Positions 21,338 through 31,573 of a stretch of DNA of 64,000 bases are shown here, piece after piece. A program made the translations under genes and the position numbers. The stretch spans positions 1,302,001 to 1,366,000 of the forward strand of contig JAGPXD010000005.1 in assembly GCA_020746995.1 (NCBI GenBank). The letters are read 5' to 3'. The DNA is from Plectosphaerella cucumerina. Its lineage: Eukaryota > Ascomycota > Sordariomycetes > Glomerellales > Plectosphaerellaceae. How positions within the stretch are numbered: the first letter of the stretch is position 1; every line of letters begins with the position of its first letter. The notes under the pieces are model-generated. The model was not told the origin of the DNA. It saw only the letters and a list, made by a program, of their open reading frames with translations, and did no database searches.

Positions 21338-23282
21338 ATGGCGAGGAAATCCCAGGACGAAAGACGCGTCTCAGACGAAGTCCAAGCCAAGAATGACCTT
21401 GAGACATCGCACGCCGAGAACGACCTCAAGCACGAGAACGCTGTCGTTTTGAAGTCATCCCTCGATGATCTCGGCCTCCTTGCCACAGCTCGCAAGTTCT
21501 GGAAGGTAATCACCCCCGACCCAATCACCCCAATACTCTTCAACTGACGTATCCCCAGGCAGTCGTCGTGTGCAACCTCCTCTGCATCGCCGCCGCCTGC
21601 GATGGCTACCAGATCGTCCTCAATGGTATCTTGTCCCGACCCATGCTCATCCAAGCCCATCTAACCCTTTGCTCCCTCCAGGCAACGTCATCGCCAACAG
21701 GGGCTTCATCCGCCACTTTGGCTTCCAAAATGCCGCCGGTGTATACACCCTCAATGCACAATACACCGCTCTCTGGGGCGCCATGCAATCCCTCGGCCAG
21801 CTCATCGGCATGCTCTTCCTGACCCCCGTCTCCGACCGCATCGGCCGCAAGATGACGCTCTACGTATCCTGGATCATCCTCGCCGGGGTGTGTACAAGAC
21901 CCCCCTCTCAAAAACCAACCTCCACTGACTCCTGCAGTCCCTCGTCCTCGAGACAACAGCCCGCGACTGGCGAGACTGGTCCGGCGCCAAGATCCTCGCC
22001 GGTATCGGCGTGGGCTGCATCCAAGCCACCCTGCCCGTCTACGTAACCGAATGGGCCCCCGTCAACATCCGCGGCGCCATGCTCTTCTCCTACGGCTTCT
22101 GGAACCGCATCGGCAGCTTCCTCGCCCCCCTCGTCCTCCTCCTCTCCGAGAAACGCGACCCCTTCAACTTCCGCATCCCCATCCTCACCCAATGGGGCTT
22201 CCTCGGCGTCATGCTCCCCATCCTGCTCTGGATCCCCGAGACCCCGGCATACTTTGCCGCGCGCGACCAGCATGAGAAGGGCAAGGCGAACCTGCGCCGT
22301 ATTAACGGCAAGGTTGAGGGGTATGATGTCGAGGCGGAGTATGCTATTATTAACAATACGATCCTTGAGGAGAGAAGGGAGCATGCTGCTAGGGGCGCTG
22401 ATCATCAAGGCATCAAGCAGATTCTGTACTCTTATGTGCAGTGCTTCCAGCGGCAGAATGCTCGGCGAACACTCGGCGCTGCTCTGCCCGTTTGTGCGCA
22501 GCAACTTACCGGTCTGGCCTTCCTCAACGGCTATGCGAGTCTGTTCTTCCGCCAGAGTGGCTTCGACGATGCTTTCCTGATCACAACTATCATGAGTAAG
22601 TGCCTCCCTCGCTTCTAGCGTCTGATCCCCGACTGACCTCTTCCAGCCGTCATCGCCCTTGTGACGTCCATTTCCCTCATCACTTTGACGGACAAGTTCG
22701 GCCGCCGTATCGTCGTCGTCGTCGCCTCGATCGTGTGTACCATCACCATGCTTATCGTCGGCATCCTGGGCTTCGTCCCCAAGACGACGCCCCTCAAGAA
22801 CTTCCTCATCTTCGACGCATGTGTCTGGTCGTTCTTCAACGTGGCGCGTGAGTACATCCCGTTTCCAAGATACTGGCCTGTATCACTAACGCGTCGTAGT
22901 CGGCAGCTTGGGCTGGGCCTTCGTCGGCGAGGTCGCCTCGCAGAACCTACGTGTGCGGACGGCTGGTATCGCCGCCGGCACTTCGGTCATCTTTGGACTT
23001 ACTTTCAACACTTCGATCCCCATCATGCGTAAGTCTTCCTCCGAACATTTGCTGTCAGTCATGCTGACACGCCGTGAAGTGGACGTCAACGGCGTCAACT
23101 GGGGCTACAGCACCGCTTTCCTGTTCCTGGGCACAGGTGTCGTCACCTGCGTCCTCGTCTGGTTCTTCGTGCCCGAACCCTCGCAGCGCAACCCCGCCGA
23201 GATGGACGAGATGTACGAAAAGGGCGTCCCAGCGTGGCGCATGCGCAAGTTTGTCACCGAGGTGCAGAGCCGCCACATCTAA
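21338..23282 (+). CDS. MFS sugar transporter
   Basis: Seven exons (21338-21505, 21559-21625, 21682-21887, 21938-22595, 22647-22847, 22900-23028, 23080-23282) give 543 aa with about twelve membrane segments. Sugar-porter signatures: SDRIGRKMT after TM2, VYVTEWAPVNIRG after TM4, PETPAYFA before the central loop, QQLTGLAFLNGYA in TM7 and DKFGRRIV after TM8. The protein is a plasma-membrane proton-coupled transporter of the PF00083 family. The layout resembles fungal alpha-glucoside or maltose permeases, but the substrate cannot be read from sequence. It is the last gene of the accessory block on the plus strand and may import its substrate. All six introns are 50-56 nt. Confidence 0.92.
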
Positions 23283-23419
23283 GGCCGGTGTCGTTTAAGA
23301 TATGTCGAAGTAGAGGCCAAGATGAATGATTGGAGTGTCTGGATGTAAGCGGAATTGGATAATTGCCAAGATAGTCAACGTTCAGCCAATGCCATCCATC
23401 CGCCCTCGGATGAATTCGC

Positions 23420-24178
23420 CTACAGAATGATCCGGTAGTGCGTAAGAGGCGGATCAAGGTCCTGCTCACCCACACATTTCCAGCACGCTCTGCCGTCTTT
23501 GACAACGATCGTCGAGGAGCTGTACCCCTGCTGCAACAACATGGGGACCGCGGCAAGACGCGCCATCCCGTTCTCCTTGGTCTGCAAGACCGCCGTACGC
23601 CGCGGCTGGTCCAGGAACTGATCCCATGTCCGAATGGATACGGCGTTGATCATCGTCGGCCCGCCAGTCTCCTCACACTTGCAGGGGAAAGAGATGATTT
23701 CGGGGCGGTTCCTTTCGATCCCCAGCACATCAATGTCGCCTACCCAGGTCTCACCGTCGCGGACGGAGACCAACGTTTCGAGAAGAAAAGCCTCCTGGTC
23801 GATATCTCCGGTGTGCTCCCAACCCAGGGGTACCTTCCAGTCGGTGAACGACAGATGGAGGGAAGTGTCGTTGAATGTATCCTCCTGCTCCCCGCTGTAC
23901 TCCTGGTGCGTCACCGTCGACGCGCCGTGTCTGGATTGTCTGGTCCGAGGCTCGCGGGGGGGCACCATGAACACCATTCCCGCATGACCCGTGTTCCCCA
24001 CGAGGTAGTGGATGCCTGGATAGTGTCTGTGGCTCCCAGGATCGTAGTAGAGAAGTTCTGAAGCGAAGATGGAGCGCTCATAAGAGAAAGCAATGACATC
24101 GCCCAGCTGGTCAGGGTGGATGTTGAACCGGCCAGACTCGAACATGGCCAGGCAAGCAAACGAGTGTGCTCGATCCAT
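23420..24178 (-). CDS. Uncharacterised ascomycete protein, possibly a C-terminal fragment
   Basis: A single ORF of 252 aa. No catalytic motif is recognised. The opening DRAHSFACLAMFESG and the run LVGNTGHAGMVFMVPP resemble the C-terminal third of large uncharacterised Pezizomycotina proteins (recollection, not verified). An in-frame TAG lies a few codons before the ATG, and the 1.1 kb upstream on this strand is poorer in GC and has no matching ORF. It may therefore be a truncated remnant, or a downstream exon joined at the CGCAG just before the ATG. It is convergent with the sugar transporter. Confidence 0.5.
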   Translation of the reverse strand: MDRAHSFACLAMFESGRFNIHPDQLGDVIAFSYERSIFASELLYYDPGSHRHYPGIHYLVGNTGHAGMVFMVPPREPRTRQSRHGASTVTHQEYSGEQEDTFNDTSLHLSFTDWKVPLGWEHTGDIDQEAFLLETLVSVRDGETWVGDIDVLGIERNRPEIISFPCKCEETGGPTMINAVSIRTWDQFLDQPRRTAVLQTKENGMARLAAVPMLLQQGYSSSTIVVKDGRACWKCVGEQDLDPPLTHYRIIL

Positions 24179-25280
24179 GTCGTCTGCGTGGCACTAACAA
24201 ATTGCGCTCTGTATGATGCCTCAATTTGGGCCTGGCCTGGACTTCAAAACAATGACTTACTGAGATTGTCGGCATCGCTTATAGCCCGGTCAGGTGCTGG
24301 ACTGTTTGCACACAAGCTTGAATTTAATGTTCAAAGTCGTCGTTATCTCCAGCTTGCCGGCAGTCAAACTGGTTTGTTTTCAGTCGGAGCAGTCGAATGA
24401 TAAGTTTAACGGCTCTTCTACCGACATCCGTCCGTCGAGTGATGGCCGAAAAGAGCAGATTCGTGTTCAGGACTCCTCTCATGCAAGATAACCCAGATGA
24501 GGACGTAGCTCAGGTAAGGTAAGGTAGGCTTTCAATTGATGGGACGTGTGTGCTGCCCTGACGGTGGACTCAATTGGGTTGAACAATTTAAAATGTGTCT
24601 GGAGGCAGCGGAGCGCTGTACCAACCATGCGCGCCCAGTGTCACAAGGCGGGCAGCGGAAGGAACCTATGAAGGTACATGCCTTAGTCGGTACAGATTGA
24701 TGTTGTCATTCTCCCGACCTACCTTATGTGTCAGGAGAGCTCAAAAAAGACTCCAAACGATGCTAGCCATAGCGCCGGTCACTCAAGTTCGACGTCTTGT
24801 TTCGGAGGGTTCTTCGGGGGGTTCTTATCAATCAATCAAGTGCTTCAGGATCGCACTCCTGTACGAAATTATGGACCCAACGGCCCGGGAACGTCAGCTT
24901 CAGTTGGCTCGCGATCACTAATCAGACTTTGAATTCGGACTTTGAACGTAATAACACGGAAAAGAGTGAATAGCATCCAATTGAGGGAGAACCCCATTAG
25001 GAATCACTGTGCTGGGCAGAAGTTTGCACGCTTTGCAATCCAGTATCATGAAAAATGGCTTCGATGGCTCGATACTTTCTGCTTACAATTCAGGTCTTGC
25101 CTTTTGTCTGAACATGAACCGTGTCTTTGCGTATTTAAGATTGATAGTTGTCTATGATCTCTTCATTTCGTTATCTGTACTACACTTTACTCGTCTAACT
25201 CACCTCCCGATCCTCCAAACTTCATCGTCAACACCAACTTCCATTTCGGCTCCAAGTTCGCCGGAAGATTCAAACAAACC
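24179..25280. other. Intergenic, relatively AT-rich
   Basis: 1.1 kb with many stops in every frame and visibly lower GC than its neighbours. It contains short direct repeats (GGTAAGGTAAGGTA near 24513). TATTTAA at 25132-25138 may be the core promoter of the NmrA-like gene starting at 25281. No transposase or terminal repeats were recognised. Confidence 0.5.
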
Positions 25281-26255
25281 ATGTCTTCTCTCAAGAATGT
25301 TCTCCTCATTGGCGTATGTTTTGGAGTATTTGGCACGGGAAACGAGATATGCTAATTGCAAAAATAGGCTGGCGGAAATCTCGGCGTCCCAGTCCTCAAG
25401 GCTTTCCTGAAGGCTGGCACCTACAACATCAGCGTCTTGGCCCGTAAAGAGTCCACCTCCGTCTTTCCTGATGGCGTCCAGGTCTTCAAGGCAGACTACA
25501 CCAATGAATCGGAGCTTCACCTCGCGATGAAGGGTCAGGACGTCGTGATCAGCATGGTCACCGGCTTCGCTGCCGGCGGCCAGAACATCCTTGTCGACGC
25601 CGCCATCGCAGCCGGCGTCAAGCGCTTCTACCCCAGCGAGTTCGGCCCTCCATCCCGAGATGCCAAGTTTGCCGCGCTGAACCACGCTGTTCTTCCTCCC
25701 AAGGCCGCCACCGTCGACTACCTCCGCACAAAAGAGGACCAGATCAGCTGGACGAGCATCGTTACCGGTGCTTTCTTCGACTGGGCGCTCGAGAAGGGCT
25801 TCATGGGCCTCGACGTCGCGTCCAGGAAGGCCGGACTCATCGACGGTGGCGCCTCCATCTTCACCGCCTGCACGCTTCCATACATCGCGGATGCCATTCT
25901 TGCTTCTCTGGAGCAAGCGGATGAGACCAAGAACCAGTACGTCTTCATTGGGGAGTTCAACATCAGCGTCAAGGAGCTGCTCAGTGCGGTCGAGCAGGTC
26001 CACGGCCAGAAGTGGACCACCGAGGACCTCAAGTCTGAAGACGTCGCTGCCAACGGAGAGAAGCTTCTTGCCGAGGGCAACTTCTGGGGTGTCACGGAGC
26101 TCACACGTGCAGGGGCTTTCGGAAAGCACGGTCTTGGTGACAACAGGCCTTGGGGCTTGTGGGATAAAAAGCTGGGCCTGCAGAGGAGCGGCCTGAAGCA
26201 GGCTATTGGTGATGTTCTTTCTCGTCTTGGTGAGCCTGTGGTGGCGCTGGACTGA
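25281..26255 (+). CDS. NmrA-like/isoflavone reductase-like oxidoreductase
   Basis: Two exons (25281-25313, 25368-26255) give 306 aa. The intron splits the Rossmann loop (VLLIG|AGGNLGVPVLKAF). ISVLARKEST supplies an Arg for NADPH. GVKRFYPSEFGPP is the NmrA/isoflavone-reductase hallmark, and YLRTKEDQISWTSIVTGAFFDWAL follows. These are atypical SDRs that reduce phenylpropanoid-like or other small substrates; the substrate here is unknown. The C-terminal part (GQKWTTEDLKSED...) is the usual substrate-binding lobe. Confident family call, no pathway evidence. Confidence 0.88.
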
Positions 26256-26353
26256 ACGGGACCTCGCAGCTATGCCGCGGGCAGATAGCCGAGAAAATCG
26301 TCAGGAAGTGTACTTGGAGATGACCATGATTTTGCGACATCAGGAAATTCCTC

Positions 26354-27268
26354 TCAGAAAGCCATTTTGAGCTTCAGCTTGTCCTCCTTCACGATGTCCT
26401 CCTTCATCTGCTGTAGCTCCTCCATGTCCCAAGGGCAACTAACATAGCGTCCTGCGAGCCATTCCGGTCGCGATGCAGCCAACCAAACAATCGTGTCACC
26501 AGCAATGTCAGGCCTGTCTGGGAGACGATCCCTGACATGATCCGGCACACCTCCCTTGGTGATCTCTGTTTTGATGGCGCCAGGATTGACGGAGAACGTC
26601 AATAGCCCTTCGTCGGCGTAGTCGAGCTGCAAGGACTCTGTCCAACGTGTAACGGCAAGCTTCGATGACCGGTATCCCGTGCTCGCCGGGCGTGCACTCA
26701 GAGCGCCGGATGAAGACACATTGACCATCGTACAGAGCCCATCGCCAATGTCAGCCCGAGTGGATAGCAAATTTGGAAGAAAGGCGCGGGCCATATTGAA
26801 GAGGCCGCCGAGATTGACCTGCCATGTACGCCAGTAGACGTCCGGGTCTGCATCGAGGAAGCGCTCATATGGCTCCATGTGGGCGGCGTTGTTGATGACG
26901 ACGTCGAGGCGGCCGTTGAAGGCCTCCGACACCTTGGCGTGGGCGGCTTGTACAGCAGCAGCGTCAGAGATGTCGACGGTGCAGCTGATGATGGAAGGCT
27001 CAGAACGTCCAGCATCAACTGCGGCGTGTCTAAGCTTGGAAACGAGGTCGTCGGACACGCCGTGGAGGTCGAAAAGTGCGATTCCTGATGCGCCTGCTCT
27101 TGCAAACGCCATTGCTGTGGCGAAGCCGACACCTGTCTCAAATGCGGTCCCAGTGACGAGGACGTATCGGCCTGAAAGGTCCAATTTCAGAGGCGACACG
27201 GTATCGTAAGAACTTGAGTGGCGCTTCTGCGTGAAGTCACGTCGAGCCGTGGTCTGTTTGTCTGACAT
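26354..27268 (-). CDS. Short-chain dehydrogenase/reductase
   Basis: A single 304-aa exon with a 30-residue N-terminal extension. The Rossmann loop TGTAFETGVGFATA departs from the classical TGxxxGxG spacing. NNAA (in place of NNAG), the catalytic Ser in NVSSSGAL and GYRSSKLA (Tyr and Lys present) show an intact active site. SVNPGAIKTE is the typical loop after it. Asp in IALFDLHG suggests NAD(H). It is convergent with the NmrA-like gene at 25281 across about 100 bp. The substrate is unknown. Confidence 0.88.
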   Translation of the reverse strand: MSDKQTTARRDFTQKRHSSSYDTVSPLKLDLSGRYVLVTGTAFETGVGFATAMAFARAGASGIALFDLHGVSDDLVSKLRHAAVDAGRSEPSIISCTVDISDAAAVQAAHAKVSEAFNGRLDVVINNAAHMEPYERFLDADPDVYWRTWQVNLGGLFNMARAFLPNLLSTRADIGDGLCTMVNVSSSGALSARPASTGYRSSKLAVTRWTESLQLDYADEGLLTFSVNPGAIKTEITKGGVPDHVRDRLPDRPDIAGDTIVWLAASRPEWLAGRYVSCPWDMEELQQMKEDIVKEDKLKLKMAF

Positions 27269-28586
27269 GATGAAGATCGGATTCTGCTGTCACTGGTAGA
27301 GAAGAACTCCGACTCGAACTTTTAATTACCCGCCCGTAGAAGAAGCTTGGACGACTCGACCGTCACCTACTTATAGGATATCCCTCTGCCTGCATCTATT
27401 CATGGCCATTACATCATCGAGCAACGAACTGTGGCTCCTTGATACCGAACGTCCGAATCAGCCCCGCTCAATCGGGATGATTAGTGATCCATAGATCTGA
27501 AGATGGCGATCTTCAACAACAGGACTCGAAGTTTTGGAAAACTCTTAGGGACCCTCAACTCGTTGGCTTCGCGCATTCTTTGGCAGCAAAATGGGGTTAT
27601 TGGTTTTTTTCCCCAGCCGGTACATTGACGCGGAGGAACAAATCCGGCGTATGGCACCTAGATACCTGCCCGATCCCCCTTCAGGAGCAGCATGGAATCC
27701 TCTCTAAAATGGATTTCCGTGTTGAGATGCACTTGGGAACCGCTGGTGATACCCAACCGCCCGGATAAACCATCATCCATGCCGCATAGACTCCCTTGTT
27801 GGCTCATCGACAGAGCCAATGTGCCTTGAGCTTTCAAGCACATGCCATACCCCAGCCCTTTGCCCTTATCCTCTTCTACGCCAATCCATTTCAAGGTTTT
27901 GTTCCGAGCCGCCAAAGTTGAAGCAATCCTGACGGCCGTATAGCACCCAGTAGTACGACTCCAAACGAAGTTACGAACCATTGTCACCTCAACACGGACA
28001 AGGCAGGGATATCGCCCCCAGCCAGCAGCCCAGCAGGGCAGCACGGGGGCGGGGTCAATTCTACATGGGAGAACAAGCATCGGGACCAGACCTATCAGGC
28101 ACAGCGCAAGACAACCGTTCTTCAGTGTGGGTGGCCCATGTTCTCCCCCAGACGCGGGCCTATCGCCCTGCACCCACGGAGCGACTGCATAGACTGTGTT
28201 CTGGATCGGTGGTGGCGCCGGCGACGCGATCGGAAGTAGACGTAGTCTCTGAGCGGATGCATGGTCCACCGCCAACCGACATCTCGGCTATCCCGCCCCG
28301 AGCCGTTGGAACAGGGACTCGGGCACGAACTGCAGGTTCTGGCTGGACTTCTGCAGCATCGCAGGTTTTTGCTGGGATCTTGCGAATTTTCAACCTTCTT
28401 TATCGGGGCTAGATCTAGGTCGGGGCGAGTTGCACAGCGATGTCCACAGACCCGGAGGATGGCCGAAGGGCCCCGGGGTCGGTTGCGGCGATGGCGAGGA
28501 TAAATAGTCCTCCGATTCCAGTCTTCCTTCTCGATTATGTCCTCAAGCTCTCACAGCGAGGCTCTTACACTGAAGATCCTCTCAAG
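27269..28586. other. Intergenic, promoter of the GH71 locus
   Basis: 1.3 kb without a convincing gene. A 205-codon minus-strand frame at 27658-28275 has no domain and no splice support. The TATA-like element at 28500 belongs to the GH71 locus. Confidence 0.5.
28500..28506 (+). promoter_or_regulatory. TATA-like element of the GH71 locus
   Basis: ATAAATA, 81 bp before the expected translation start at 28587. It lies after the in-frame ATG at 28491, so that ATG should not be in a transcript driven from here. Confidence 0.45.
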
Positions 28587-31573
28587 ATACGTCTGAGCGT
28601 CATCATCGCGGCGCTTTCGCTGGGCGTGTACCAGGCGGCGGCTTTTGGCGTCTTCGCCCATTTCATGGCGCGTTCACTTCTTCCCCTTTGTTATTCAGCA
28701 GCTTGACTAACACCTCACAGGTCGGAAACACCCTCAACTACACTCCCAACGACTGGACGGTGGACATTGTCGCCGCCAAGCTCGCCGGCATCGATGCCTT
28801 TGCCTTGTAAGTACCCGAGCCTCCCACACCCATCTCCGTCCAAAGCTTACCATAGCTGCCTGCAGGAACATCGCACGAGATGAAAAAGCCAACGAGCAGC
28901 TGCAGTCTGCTTTCGACGTTGCCGTCGCGCAGCGCTTCCAGCTCTTCTTCTCCTTCGATTACGCCGGTCTCGGCGCCTGGGAGAAGGAGAAGGTCATCGC
29001 CATTATCAACAGGTTCAAGGACTCTCCCGCCCATTACAAGCACAACAACAAGCCCCTGGTCTCCACCTTCGAGGGTCCCGAGAAGGCCGCCGACTGGCCC
29101 GAGATCAAAGCCGCAACCGGGTGCTTCTTTGTGCCAGACTGGTCGTCGCGGGTGCGTTCTCCCATAGTCGTTCGCCCGAGACCTGTCGTCTTCTAATACT
29201 TTTCCTCTCCCAGGGTGCCAAAAATGCGATCAGTGCCGGTGCCAACAGCATCGATGGTCTTTTCAGTTGGGCGGCATGGCCGTGGGGCGATACAGATATG
29301 AACACCCACGGCGATGCCTCCTACATGCAGTTCCTCCAGCAGGGCGGCAAGCCCACCTACATGATGCCGGTGTCGCCCGGGTTCTACACCAACCTGCCGA
29401 CCTGGCACAAGAACTGGTAAGTCCTTGCCAGATATGACTTTCAAGCATGCGGCAGTGCTAACAGCTTTTCGCAGGATGTGGCGTGGTGATGACCTCTGGT
29501 TCGACCGTTGGCTCCAGGTTGTCTACCTCACCCGCATTCAGAAGGACTTCGCGCCTCCCACGTTCGCCCAGATCATCAGCTGGAACGACTACGGCGAGTC
29601 CCACTACATCGGACCGCTTATCCCCAAGGCTACCTACGCGTTTGAAGTCGGCAAAGCCTTCACCAGGTATGCTGACGGCGTGCACCACGATGGCTTCCGC
29701 CGCTTCCTCCCCTTCCTCATCCAGCTCGCCAAAACGGGCTCGGCAACCATCGGTACCCAAGGCGTCACCATGTGGTACCGCAACTCGGAGGCTCTCGCCT
29801 GCACTTACTCCGGCACCGTTGCCAACACGGCGACACAACTGCAGCGCGAGTTCTCGCCCGCCGCCGTCGTCGCTGACAAGGTCTTCTACTCGGCGTTGCT
29901 CGGTGCCCCTGCCACCGTTTAAGTCACTGTCGGCGGCGTGCCCCTGGACGCCGCCTGGACGGACACGCCTCCCGGAGGTGTCGGTATGTACCATGGCAGT
30001 GCCAGCTTCAGGGGCCGCTCTGGTCAGGTCGTCGTCACCGTCAACGGCGTCGCTACTGTTACTGGCAACGTGCCCATCGGCGCCTGCGTCCAGCAAAACT
30101 TCAACCCCTACGTCTTCTCGGCCAGTGGTCCCAACTCGGATAAGGTGCTGAACATCAACAGCCACGTCTGTGTGGCGGGCTTCGGACTCGGCGCCTTTGC
30201 CAGCATTTGCAAATTCTCCTGCGCCCTGGGGTACTGTCCCGTTACAGGTGAGAACCGCACCTCGAGTCGCGGCTCTGCCAATACTGACTTATTGGGTCCT
30301 AGCCTGCACCTGCTCGAGGATTGGTCCCCAGCCTACGAGGCCGACCGCCTTGCAGAAGGATGGATTCCCTACCAACGGTGATCGCATCTTCAAGGGCCTC
30401 TGCTCATTTGCGGTCAACTACGGCTACCCAGGCAGCGAGGTAAGAGACTTCAAACTTCCATGGATGGAACATGGCCAGATGCTGACCATCATTCCAGTGC
30501 AGCACAACCAGGCCTACCTCCTGGTTCACTCCAGCGCTGTCACCTTTCTTGTAAGCCTTAGCTCTTTCTTCCATCTTATCTCCTTGAAAACTGACTAACA
30601 GATGACAGCCCCGACACCGCAACGTCGGGTATTGGCAACAGGGCAGTGTACGACAGCATGTGCATTTTCAGCTGTCGGCACGGTTGGTGTCCCATCAACC
30701 TGTGCACGCCCAAGTCCTACGGCGCACTTGTTCCCCTGCCGGGAGGCAACTTCCAGGCCGGAACTTTGCGGTCCACGCTCACCACGACCGAGATCTTGCT
30801 CTGCAGATTCACCCGCGACTACGGCTTCGCCAACAGGGACTTCTGCTTCCAGCCCCCGCCAGTTACGACCACTAGCAAGCCGGTAGTGCTTCCTACAATC
30901 GTTCCCACATCGACCGCAGCACCTCCTCCGCCGCCGCCGGCCACGCCAACGTACACTTGGCGCGTCTACATGGGCTTTTACAAGAACTCGGTCGACGAAT
31001 GTGAGTACCACATCAAACAAGCACTGTTTGAAATATGAAGCTAACCCAATATGCAGCAAACTTCGGCGAGAACAGGCTCTACCTCGCCGAAAACTCCGAT
31101 ACCCAGTGTCGCACCGGCCTCCTCTCAGCCTATCCCCTTCGCGTCAGCAACTATCTCCTCAACCTGAACGACGACGCCTCCAAGGACGGCCGCTGGGCTT
31201 GCGACAAGTGCTGGAACGAGCAGCATGCCGGAACCTGGGACCTGAAGCGCGTCGAGATGAGGGACAGTCCTAGCCAGGGCGTCACCAAGCAGCGCGTCGG
31301 GCAGATCACGGCGTATCGCCAACCTGACGGCGTCACCTACGAGCTGGTGTCTGTCGCCAAGGTTGGTGATCCGTTCACTCCCCGAGGCAGCTGTGTTCGG
31401 GCACCTGTGGATGCGCACATGTTCGAGTGCAAGAACTTGGCCGAGAAGAGCACTGCCAGACATGTTCTCACTTGCGTAAGTCACAGTTTTCGTGTGGTTT
31501 TCTCCAGGCATTCACTAATTGGATGTCATAGACTTCCACAACTCTGGAGCCCGAGCTCGCTCCGGATCCATGA
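28587..31573 (+). pseudogene. GH71 alpha-1,3-glucanase (mutanase), apparently decaying
   Basis: Ten exons (28587-28667, 28721-28806, 28866-29151, 29214-29416, 29475-30247, 30303-30439, 30498-30550, 30609-31000, 31057-31475, 31532-31573) form an 824-codon frame. After a signal peptide (RLSVIIAALSLGVYQAAA) comes a GH71 domain with FGVFAHFMVGNT, FFSFDYAG, SWAAWP and ISWNDYGESHYIGP. Two Cys-rich CBM24-like modules, a TTT/Pro linker and an unknown C-terminal module follow. The enzyme would cleave wall alpha-1,3-glucan outside the cell. Three lesions are seen: the expected start codon is ATA, a TAA interrupts exon 5 at 29920-29922, and intron 1 has a GC donor (28668). The frame stays open for about 420 codons after the TAA. 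Alternatives: start at the ATG 28491, or a shorter protein ending at 29922. The end of the last exon is tentative. Confidence 0.75.

Noticed and set aside
27658..28275. 205-codon minus-strand frame in the GH71 upstream region
   Set aside because: No recognisable domain or hydrophobic pattern, low-complexity composition, and no support from flanking signals.
29923..31573. Second independent gene after the TAA in the GH71 locus
   Set aside because: The sequence continues the same domain and frame without a promoter or start codon of its own, so it is the 3' part of one interrupted gene.
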